From: Nitrobacter vulgaris | GTDB lineage: Bacteria > Pseudomonadota > Alphaproteobacteria > Rhizobiales > Xanthobacteraceae | DNA length: 64,000 nt | NCBI RefSeq assembly: GCF_031453995.1 | Contig: NZ_JAVDPZ010000002.1 | Coordinates: 1 to 64,000 of the forward strand | Direction of reading: 5' to 3' | Shown: positions 43,173 through 51,347 of the stretch, one piece after another | Numbering within the stretch: position 1 is the stretch's first letter | How the letters are laid out: every line of letters begins with the position of its first letter | The notes under the pieces: model-generated | The model's database searches: none | What the model was told of the DNA's origin: nothing | Seen by the model: only the letters and a program-made list of their open reading frames with translations | Translations under genes and position numbers: made by a program

Positions 43173-44450
43173 ATGGGTTCGTTGGCGGGCCGCGCAAATC
43201 TGCGAATCGTCTGGCTATGCGCCATAGCGTTACTTGCTCCCGGCGCGGCTTCGTTTGCCGCCGGGAACGAACCCGTCCGCCCGGAGATCGCCGGTGATTT
43301 TCCGGTCGCCTCCGAAGTGAGACTCGCGGGCGATCTGAATCAGACCCGCTTCATTCTCGATCTCGACAAGAAGATCGATATTCACGCCTTTCTGCTGACT
43401 GATCCTTATCGGGCCGTCATCGATATTCCCCAAGTCAGTTTTCGCCTTGCGCCCAAAGCCGGGGAAACCGGACGCGGCCTGATAAAGGCGTTCCGCTACG
43501 GTCTGGTTATGCCGGGCGGATCGCGGATTGTCTTCGATCTCGCAGGACCTGCGAAAATCCAGAAGGCTTACGTGCTCGACGCTGCGAACGGTCAGCCCTC
43601 CCGCCTGGTCGTCGAACTGGAGGCTGTCGACCGTGCTGCATTCAACGGCCTATTGGCGAGATCGAGCAGCCCGGAACCGGCGAAGGATGCCGATTCTTCA
43701 GGGTCCATCCCAGGTACGCCCGGCCTGACCGGGCTCGCGGACGGGCGCCTCGTGGTTGTAATCGATCCCGGCCATGGCGGAATTGATAATGGAACCCACG
43801 CTTCAACCGGAGAGGCCGAAAAAGATCTGGTGCTGGCATTTGCGTCAGCGTTGCGCGACCGCATAGAGCAGGGCGGCAAATACCGTGTTGTCATGACGCG
43901 GACGAACGACACGTTCGTCCCGCTGGGCGATCGTTTGCGCGTCGCCCGCAACAACCGCGCTGCATTATTCGTGTCGATTCATGCCGACGCATTGCCGCGT
44001 CACGAGGGTGATGCGCAAGGCGCAACGATATACACACTGTCGGACAAGGCATCGGACCGCGAAGCGGAACGACTGGCCGAAGCCGAAAACAAGGCGGATG
44101 CCATCGGCGGTGTCGATCTGACTGAGGAGCCGACCGAGGTGGCCGATATCCTGATCGACCTTGCGCAACGGGAAACACGCACGTTTTCCAATCGCTTCGC
44201 CCAGTTGTTGATGAGTGAGATGAAAACCTCCGCGCGGATGCATAAGCACCCGCTGAAGTCAGCCGGATTCAGGGTGCTGAAGGCTCCCGATGTGCCGTCG
44301 GTGCTGGTTGAACTCGGTTACGTTTCGAACAAGGCAGATCTTCGCCAAATGACCTCGGAAGAGTGGCGTTCCAGGACGGTCCGTTCGGTCGCGAAGGCCG
44401 TCGAGACATTCCTTGCAAAAAGAATGGTGTCAGTCGCTCCGGCCGACTGA
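43173..44450 (+). CDS. amiC: N-acetylmuramoyl-L-alanine amidase with AMIN domain
   Basis: 425 aa. A signal peptide (LRIVWLCAIALLAPGAASFA) leads to an AMIN domain (about 40-155), a Ser/Pro linker, and Amidase_3 from about 190: VVVIDPGHGGIDNG (zinc ligand H201), GEAEKDLVL with the glutamate ligand, LFVSIHADA and the catalytic VLVELGYVSNKADL. It cuts septal peptidoglycan in the periplasm during division. It precedes PBP1A with a 200-bp gap. Confidence 0.92.
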   Translation: MGSLAGRANLRIVWLCAIALLAPGAASFAAGNEPVRPEIAGDFPVASEVRLAGDLNQTRFILDLDKKIDIHAFLLTDPYRAVIDIPQVSFRLAPKAGETGRGLIKAFRYGLVMPGGSRIVFDLAGPAKIQKAYVLDAANGQPSRLVVELEAVDRAAFNGLLARSSSPEPAKDADSSGSIPGTPGLTGLADGRLVVVIDPGHGGIDNGTHASTGEAEKDLVLAFASALRDRIEQGGKYRVVMTRTNDTFVPLGDRLRVARNNRAALFVSIHADALPRHEGDAQGATIYTLSDKASDREAERLAEAENKADAIGGVDLTEEPTEVADILIDLAQRETRTFSNRFAQLLMSEMKTSARMHKHPLKSAGFRVLKAPDVPSVLVELGYVSNKADLRQMTSEEWRSRTVRSVAKAVETFLAKRMVSVAPAD

Positions 44451-44650
44451 GGCGAAAAGTGGCGCGCTAAAGGTTAGAAGCCCTAGTTTGGCCACAGCCG
44501 CCGCCCTATAGAAAAGTCGTCGTAAGTTCGCAGAATCGGTCAGAACCGGCATACTCATCCGGCAGATGCTTCGGCCAACGAAAGCTCCGCCCGGCGACAA
44601 GGCTTGCAGCCGATATCGTCAAGCCCCGGCAACGAAACGGACATTCAACA

Positions 44651-47143
44651 ATGCGCTTGCTGCTGCGATTCACGGGCTTTCTGTTTGCAGCGGGAACCAT
44701 CCTGTTTCTGGTCGGGGTCGCGGCAGTAGCGGGATTGATCTGGCATTTTTCCAAAGATCTGCCGGACTATTCCCAGCTTCAGAATTATGAGCCCCCCGTG
44801 ATGACGCGTGTCCATGCGTCCGATGGTTCGCTGCTCGGCGAATACGCGAAGGAGCGGCGGCTCTATCTGCCGATACAGGCAGTGCCGAAGTTGGTCATCA
44901 ACGCGTTCTTGGCTGCGGAGGACAAGAATTTCTATGAACATGGCGGCATCGATTACCAAGGGATGCTGCGTGCGGCGCTGCTTTATGCTCAGAATTACGG
45001 TAGCAACAGGAGACCGCAGGGTGCCTCCACGATCACCCAACAGGTTGCCAAAAACTTTCTTCTGACCAATGAAGTTTCCTTTGCCCGCAAGATCAAGGAA
45101 GCGTTGCTGGCGATGCGTATCGAGCGCGCCTATTCCAAGGACAAGATCCTCGAGCTGTATCTGAACGAGATTTACCTCGGTCTTGGCGCCTACGGCATCG
45201 CGGCTGCTTCGCTCGTGTACTTCGACAAGTCAGTCAATGAATTGACCGTTGCCGAAGCTGCATATCTCGCGGCTCTACCCAAGGCACCCTCGACGCTGCA
45301 CCCCGTCAAGAACCGAGACCGCGCGATCGAACGACGCGACTATGTCATCGACCGGTTGCTGGAAAACGGCTGGGTCAACCAGGCCGACGCGGAAAAGGCT
45401 CGCAAGCAGCCGCTGATCGTCACGAGCCGAACCAACCTGGCACATACCTTCGCCGGCGAATATTTCGCTGAGGAGGTACGGCGCGACCTGTTCGAGCGCT
45501 ATGGCGAAAAGAAGCTCTACGAAGGGGGGTTGTCGGTCCGGACGACGCTCGACCCGGAATTGCAGGTGATAGCGCGCAAGACCATGGCAAATGGCCTCGT
45601 CACGTATGACGAGGCTCAGGGCTGGCGCGGTGCGATAAGCAAGCTCGACATCTCCGGCGATTGGGGCGTGAAGCTCGCCGAGGTCAAATCACTCTCCGAT
45701 ATCTCGCCGTGGCGATTGGCGGTCGTGCTCGAGTCCGACGACAAGTCCGCGCGGATCGGCTTCCAGCCCGGGCGCGAACTTGGCGGCGCCGTAAGCAAAA
45801 AGCGGCAAACGGGCCTGATTACGCTTGAAGGGGTAAAGTGGGCCAAGGCTGCATCCGGGTCGATGCGAGGCCGTACGCCGACAAAGGTGTCACAAGTGCT
45901 TTCGCCCGGTGATGTGATCTATGCCGACCCCCTGATTGCAAAGGACGGCAAGATCGTCGAGGGGGAATACCGGTTGCGCCAATTGCCCGAAGTATCCGGC
46001 GCGATGGTGGCGATGGATCCGCGGACCGGCCGTGTGCTGGCAATGGTCGGCGGCTTTTCCTTCGATCAAAGCCAGTTCAATCGCGCCACGCAGGCCTACC
46101 GGCAGCCTGGATCCTCATTCAAGCCGCTCGTCTATTCCTCCGCGCTCGACAACGGCTATACGCCTTCGACAGTCGTAGTCGATGCGCCGATCGAGATCGA
46201 TCAGGGTCATGGCTCAGGCGTTTGGCGTCCGGAAAACTACTCCAAGGAAAAATATTACGGGCCACAAACGCTTCGAAATGCGCTGCGGCTCTCGCTCAAC
46301 ACCGTTACGGTCCGTTTGGCGCAGGATATCGGCATGCCGCTGATAGGCGAATATGCAAAGCGCTTCGGGGTTTACGACGAGCTGCCGAACTATCTGTCCT
46401 ACGCACTAGGAGCAGGCGAGACCACGGTTCTGCGCATGGTGACGGCGTATTCGATGTTCGATAATGGCGGCAGGCGGGTGAAGCCTACCCTGATCGACCG
46501 CATTCAGGATCGCTACGGTCACACCATGTACAAGCACGACACGCGAGAGTGCGGCGGCTGCGATGCGCCGGAAGGCTGGAAGAACCAGTCTGAACCTCAG
46601 CTGATCGACCACCGCGAGCAGGTGCTGGATGCAATGACAGCTTATCAGATCACCTCAATGATGGAGGGCGTGGTGCAGGCCGGCACCGCTACGGTCATGC
46701 GCGATCTGGGCAAGCCGATCGCCGGTAAAACCGGCACCACCAACGACCAGAAGGATGCCTGGTTTATTGGATTCTCACCTGACCTCGTCGTCGGCATCTA
46801 TGTCGGGTACGACAAGCCGCGCAATCTCGGCCGTCAAGCGACGGGCGGACATCTGGCGGCTCCGATCGCACATGATTTCATGAAGGTTGCGCTTGCCGAC
46901 AAGCCCGCTACTCCGTTCCGCATTCCTGCCGGCATCAAGCTGGTTCGCGTCGATTCCAAGACGGGTATGCGCGCAGGGCCAGGTAGTAGCGGCAAGACGA
47001 TCCTTGAGGCTTTCAAGCCTGGCACCGCGCCTCCCGACAATTACTCTGTGATCGGTGTGGCTGATGCAAACGGACGCGAGCCACAGCCGCTGCCCGACGC
47101 GGACCGCAGCTTGTTCCGGCCCGGCACCGGAGGACTTTACTAG
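44651..47143 (+). CDS. mrcA: Penicillin-binding protein 1A
   Basis: 830 aa. One N-terminal membrane helix (FTGFLFAAGTILFLVGVAAV) is followed by a GT51 transglycosylase with AAEDKNFYEHGGID (E90) and GASTITQQVAKNFLL, then an OB-like insertion and the transpeptidase domain with SSFK (S488, K491), an SLN motif near 45 residues later and KTGTTNDQKDAWF. It polymerises and cross-links peptidoglycan at the inner membrane. The adjoining amidase and PrfB are neighbours in this lineage. Confidence 0.94.
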   Translation: MRLLLRFTGFLFAAGTILFLVGVAAVAGLIWHFSKDLPDYSQLQNYEPPVMTRVHASDGSLLGEYAKERRLYLPIQAVPKLVINAFLAAEDKNFYEHGGIDYQGMLRAALLYAQNYGSNRRPQGASTITQQVAKNFLLTNEVSFARKIKEALLAMRIERAYSKDKILELYLNEIYLGLGAYGIAAASLVYFDKSVNELTVAEAAYLAALPKAPSTLHPVKNRDRAIERRDYVIDRLLENGWVNQADAEKARKQPLIVTSRTNLAHTFAGEYFAEEVRRDLFERYGEKKLYEGGLSVRTTLDPELQVIARKTMANGLVTYDEAQGWRGAISKLDISGDWGVKLAEVKSLSDISPWRLAVVLESDDKSARIGFQPGRELGGAVSKKRQTGLITLEGVKWAKAASGSMRGRTPTKVSQVLSPGDVIYADPLIAKDGKIVEGEYRLRQLPEVSGAMVAMDPRTGRVLAMVGGFSFDQSQFNRATQAYRQPGSSFKPLVYSSALDNGYTPSTVVVDAPIEIDQGHGSGVWRPENYSKEKYYGPQTLRNALRLSLNTVTVRLAQDIGMPLIGEYAKRFGVYDELPNYLSYALGAGETTVLRMVTAYSMFDNGGRRVKPTLIDRIQDRYGHTMYKHDTRECGGCDAPEGWKNQSEPQLIDHREQVLDAMTAYQITSMMEGVVQAGTATVMRDLGKPIAGKTGTTNDQKDAWFIGFSPDLVVGIYVGYDKPRNLGRQATGGHLAAPIAHDFMKVALADKPATPFRIPAGIKLVRVDSKTGMRAGPGSSGKTILEAFKPGTAPPDNYSVIGVADANGREPQPLPDADRSLFRPGTGGLY

Positions 47144-47263
47144 ATCCCGTTCGACTTTTGCTCGCAGTCTTTCCGGTTTGTTCATGCTCTACACGATTGC
47201 GCTTTGCGACCTTCGCAGCTAAATCACCAACCATCGTTGATGGTGTGAGCCGCAGAGAAAACC

Positions 47264-48395
47264 ATGCGCGCTGAAATCGAAAGACTTGTCGAAGAGATCA
47301 AGCAGTCGGTCGGGCTGCTGAGGAGGCATCTTTGACGTCGAGACATCGACCGCGCGTCTGGCGGAGCTGAACAAGCTCGCTGAGGATCCAGATCTCTGGA
47401 ACGATCCCCAGAAGGCCCAGAAACTGATGCAGGAACGAACCTCCTTGGAGGATTCGCTGACCGGTATCGGCAACGTCGAGCGTGAACTCGAGGACCAGAT
47501 CGGCATGATTGAACTCGGCGAGGCCGAGAATGATCAGGCCGTCGTCAACGAATCCGAAAACGCTCTAAAGACCCTCAAGAAGGAGGTCGCCCGCCGCGAG
47601 CTCGAAGCCTTGCTTTCGGGAGAGGCGGATCGCTTCGATACCTATCTCGAGGTTCATGCCGGCGCGGGCGGTACCGAAAGTCAGGACTGGGCGCAGATGC
47701 TTCTGCGCATGTATGCACGTTGGGCGGAGAAGCGCGGTTTCAAGATCGAGTATCTGGAAGAAACGCCTGGCGAAGAGGCTGGTATCAAATCAGCGACGAT
47801 CCAGGTTAGCGGGCACAACGCCTATGGCTGGCTCAAGACCGAAGCGGGCGTGCATCGTCTCGTGAGAATCTCCCCGTTTGATTCCAACGCGAGGCGTCAT
47901 ACGTCGTTTTCAAGCATAGCGATCTTCCCGGTTGTCGACGACAGCATCAAGATCGACATCAAGGAATCGGACGTCCGCACCGATACCATGCGCTCCGGCG
48001 GAGCGGGTGGACAGCATGTCAACAAGACTGAATCGGCGGTGCGGCTGACACACGTCCCGACAGGAGTCGCGGTGGTTTGTCAGGCCGGGCGTTCACAGCA
48101 CAAGAATCGCGCGCAGGCTTGGGACATGCTCCGGGCGAGACTCTACGAGATTGAACTCAAGAAGCGGGAAGAGCAGGCCGCCGCTGATCAGGCCGCCAAG
48201 ACCGACATCGGCTGGGGCCATCAGATCAGATCGTACGTCTTGCAGCCCTACCAGATGGTGAAGGATCTCCGAACGGGAGTGCAAACGTCAGACACTTCGG
48301 GCGTGCTCGATGGCGACCTCGACGAATTCATGGCAGCGACGCTGGCCCAGAGAGCTTTTGGTAGCACGCCTGGTGCCATTGAAGACGTCGATTAA
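47264..48395 (+). CDS. prfB: Peptide chain release factor 2 with programmed +1 frameshift
   Basis: Translated as 47264-47332 joined to 47334-48395, 376 aa. The first 23 codons (MRAEIERLVEEIKQSVGLLRRHL) end at the TGA 47333-47335; shifting +1 gives DVETSTARLAELNKLAEDPDLWND, continuing the family's helices. The stop-reading motif is HRLVRISPFDSNAR, and GGAGGQHVNKTESAVR carries the GGQ that releases the peptide. It reads UAA/UGA codons. The TGA in its own mRNA makes its level self-regulated. Confidence 0.93.
47321..47336 (+). promoter_or_regulatory. prfB frameshift signal
   Basis: AGGAGG (internal Shine-Dalgarno, 47321-47326), then CAT, then CTT-TGA-C (47330-47336). The spacing of the SD to CTT-TGA-C is the same as in E. 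coli prfB, the known autoregulatory signal. Confidence 0.92.
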
Positions 48396-48466
48396 AGCAT
48401 TTTCGAGCGAAGTATGTTCTCGGGTTTGACCCGAGAATTGATACCGGTTCGCGTGAAGAAAACGCG
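48394..48466. repeat. Dispersed intergenic repeat with nested perfect hairpin
   Basis: AAAGCATTTTCGAGCGAAGT and later GATACCGGTTCGCGTGAAG (before AAAACGCG), with a hairpin TTCTCGGGT-TTG-ACCCGAGAA (48417-48437) nested between. The end, GTGAAGAAAACGCG, resembles 24501-24514. It begins directly at the prfB stop and lies between prfB and DUF983. Confidence 0.65.
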
Positions 48467-48557
48467 CCGGAGTGACGATTGGCTCGCTCCATGAAATTGC
48501 TGCACCGTTTCGCTCTTGTCGCTCGGCGCCTCGGCTGACCTGAGCCAAGCCACCGGA

Positions 48558-49001
48558 TCAGACGACATGATCGTCGACAAAATTCTCGTCAAAACCGTGC
48601 ATACGAAAGGCCCATTGGAGGCCGACTACACCGCCCTTGATAGGCTGAATCAGCCATAGCGCCATGAGCAGCGTCATAGGCAAATAGATCGCCCATTGAA
48701 CCGCCAGCGGCGGCGAAAACTCCTTCTCGATCAGCAACGCAAGCGGTACCACGATGTGGCCGACGACGACGATGACAAGATAGGCGGGCAGGTCGTCGGC
48801 ACGCTGCGGGGTAAAATCCAGACCGCATTCCGAGCAGGTGTCGGCGGTTTTCAGAAAGGCACGAAAAAGTTTGCCTTCGCCGCATCTCGGGCAGCGGCAG
48901 AACAAGCCGCGCCTCACCGCGGCCCAGGCGTCGCGTTTCTCGCCTTCCCGGGTCCAGGTTTTGGCGGCTGTGCTCGCGGGATCTGGAGGAAGCGCCGTCA
49001 T
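48558..49001 (-). CDS. DUF983 membrane protein
   Basis: 147 aa. An N-terminal zinc ribbon CRCPRCGEGKLF...CSECGLDF is followed by two hydrophobic helices (LPAYLVIVVVGHIVVPLALLI and WAIYLPMTLLMALWLI). The family is small, membrane-bound and of unknown role, in alphaproteobacteria often next to rnr. It is coupled to rnr by a four-base overlap (48998-49001). Confidence 0.85.
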   Translation of the reverse strand: MTALPPDPASTAAKTWTREGEKRDAWAAVRRGLFCRCPRCGEGKLFRAFLKTADTCSECGLDFTPQRADDLPAYLVIVVVGHIVVPLALLIEKEFSPPLAVQWAIYLPMTLLMALWLIQPIKGGVVGLQWAFRMHGFDENFVDDHVV

Positions 49002-51346
49002 GATTTGCCCTTCTTCGGTTTGCCAGCCTTGCTCTTGCCCGGCTTGCGCGACGTCTTGCGCGGTTTGTGGCCTGGATGGCCCTTCAATTGGACTTCAGGA
49101 TGACGCGCGTCCCGACCACGCTGCGCCTTTGTTTTCCGTCCAGCGCGCGCGCGGAGGGAGCGCGACCCTACCTGAGCTCCGGACAAGAGTTCGAAACGCA
49201 GAGCGCCAGCCAAGGGTACAGCTTCTACCAAACGAACCTCGACCACGTCACCCAGCTTGTGCATGGAACCGCTGCGTGAACCGACCAGTGCATGACGGGT
49301 CTCGTCGTACTTGAAGTATTCGGTGCCCAACGAGCGGATCGGGATCAGCCCATCGGCGCCCGTATCGGTCAGTTTCACGAAAAGGCCGGCGCGGGTCACA
49401 CCGGAAATACGGGCCTCGAAAATATTGCCGATGCGATCGGCAAGAAAATGCGCGATCAGGCGGTCGGCGGTCTCGCGTTCAGCCTTCATGGCGCGACGCT
49501 CGGTAACGGAAATACGCGCCGCGATTTCAGCCAGCGTCTCGGCGGTCTCGGAATCCGGCAATGCGCCGTCGCCAAGGCCCAGCGCCCGGATTAGGGCGCG
49601 GTGCACGATCAGGTCTGCATATCGCCTGATCGGGGATGTGAAATGCGCGTAGCGCCGTAGGTTGAGACCGAAGTGGCCATAGTTTTCCGCCGAATATTCA
49701 GCCTGCGCCTGCGAACGAAGAACCACTTCGTTCACCAGCGACTCCGAGTCATGGCCTTTGACGTGGTCGAGTACCCGATTGAACAGCTCAGGTCTCAGCG
49801 CGCCGCTCTTGGCGAAGGACAGATCAAGCGTTCTCAGAAATTCACGAAGGTTGTGAACTTTCTCCACCGTCGGTTCGTCATGAACACGATAAATCAGCGG
49901 CAGTTCTTTCTTTTCCAGCATCTCGGCTGCGGCGACATTTGCAAGGATCATGAACTCCTCGATGAGTCGATGCGCCTCGAGTCGATCCGGTACGATCACA
50001 CGATCGACCGTTCCGTCATTTTTCAGCAAAATCTTGCGCTCGGGTAATTCAAGATCCAGCGGATCGCGCTCATCGCGCGCCCGCTTCACCAGCGCATAGG
50101 CAGCGTAGAGCGGTTTCAGGATCGGTTCGAGCAGAGAGCTGGTAATGTCATCGGGGTTGCCGTCGATCGCGGCTTGCACCTGCGCATAATTCAGCTTTGC
50201 CGCCGAGCGCATCAGGATACGATGAAAGGTGTGCGAACGTTTGCGTCCGTCGGGACCGATCACCATGCGTACGGCAAGCGCGCCGCGCTCTTTGCCCGGG
50301 ATCAGGGAGCAAAGATCATTAGAAATGCGCTCCGGCAGCATCGGGACCACGCGATCGGGGAAATAGACCGAATTCCCGCGCTTCAGCGCATCTTGATCCA
50401 GCGCCGATTCAACCCGCACATAGTAAGCAACGTCGGCAATGGCGACGGTGACGATGGCGCCGCCCTTGTTATTTGGATCGTCGTCTGGCGTGGCGTGAAC
50501 CGCGTCGTCGTGATCTTTCGCATCGGGCGGATCGATGGTGACGAGCGGTAGCTGGCGCCAGTCTTCGCGTCCTCGTGGCGTTACGAGCTTCGCAGCGTCT
50601 GCTTCGCGGAGCGCAGCCGGCGAGAACGCTTGAGGGATGTCATGAGCGTGGATCGCGATCAGACTGATGGCCTTTTCGGTCGCGAGCGAACCAAGCCGCT
50701 CTTTCACCTTGCCTGAAGCAAGCCCGAAGCCGCGAGTACGCACGAGTTCGACACTCACGAGATCGCCGTCCTTCGCGCCGGCGCTGTCGGCTTCCGCGAT
50801 GTTCAATTCGCGCCCGGCCTGCTTCTTGTCGACCGGCACGAGGCGTCCACCGCCTTGGGGCAAGGCGCGATAGACGCCAAGTATACGCGCACGGGTGTTA
50901 TCGATCACCCTGATGACACGAGCACGATAGCGTGCGGATTCGGTGGGCTCCATCGCTTCGATGCGCAGTAGCGCGCGGTCGCCGACACCAGCCACCGTGC
51001 CGGGCTTCGCGCGGCGCGGCACATGGATGAGGATCTTCGGCGCGGGCGTCGCTTCCTCGTCCCATTCGGCAGGTGTGGCAATCAGCTCGCCGTCGCTATC
51101 GCGTCCCGTAATATCTGCCACCAGCGTCGGCGGCAGCGTTTCCGGCTGACGCAGCTTGCGACCCCGTTTAACGATCGTGCCGTCGTCCGCGAGATCACGC
51201 AGGATCTGCTTGAGTTCGGCGCGATCGGCATTCTTCAAGCCGAACTCGTGCGCGATCTCGCGCGTCCCCGCCCGGCCGGGGTGTGCACGGATGAAGGCGA
51301 CGATAGTCTCGCGGTCCGGAAAATCCCTGGCGCGCGGTTTGCTCAC
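48998..51346 (-). CDS. rnr: Ribonuclease R
   Basis: 782 aa. An N-terminal winged-helix region leads to cold-shock-like domains; the RNB domain has IDPPDAKDHDDAV (D272, D278, D280, D281); the S1 domain lies near GIFVKLTDTGADGLIPIRSLG-type GLFVKLTDTGADGLI; the tail is Lys-rich. It is a processive 3'-5' exonuclease for structured RNA, including tmRNA-linked quality control. It starts two bases after topA's stop, so one operon topA-rnr-DUF983 is likely. Confidence 0.94.
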   Translation of the reverse strand: MSKPRARDFPDRETIVAFIRAHPGRAGTREIAHEFGLKNADRAELKQILRDLADDGTIVKRGRKLRQPETLPPTLVADITGRDSDGELIATPAEWDEEATPAPKILIHVPRRAKPGTVAGVGDRALLRIEAMEPTESARYRARVIRVIDNTRARILGVYRALPQGGGRLVPVDKKQAGRELNIAEADSAGAKDGDLVSVELVRTRGFGLASGKVKERLGSLATEKAISLIAIHAHDIPQAFSPAALREADAAKLVTPRGREDWRQLPLVTIDPPDAKDHDDAVHATPDDDPNNKGGAIVTVAIADVAYYVRVESALDQDALKRGNSVYFPDRVVPMLPERISNDLCSLIPGKERGALAVRMVIGPDGRKRSHTFHRILMRSAAKLNYAQVQAAIDGNPDDITSSLLEPILKPLYAAYALVKRARDERDPLDLELPERKILLKNDGTVDRVIVPDRLEAHRLIEEFMILANVAAAEMLEKKELPLIYRVHDEPTVEKVHNLREFLRTLDLSFAKSGALRPELFNRVLDHVKGHDSESLVNEVVLRSQAQAEYSAENYGHFGLNLRRYAHFTSPIRRYADLIVHRALIRALGLGDGALPDSETAETLAEIAARISVTERRAMKAERETADRLIAHFLADRIGNIFEARISGVTRAGLFVKLTDTGADGLIPIRSLGTEYFKYDETRHALVGSRSGSMHKLGDVVEVRLVEAVPLAGALRFELLSGAQVGSRSLRARAGRKTKAQRGRDARHPEVQLKGHPGHKPRKTSRKPGKSKAGKPKKGKS

Positions 51347-51347
51347 G

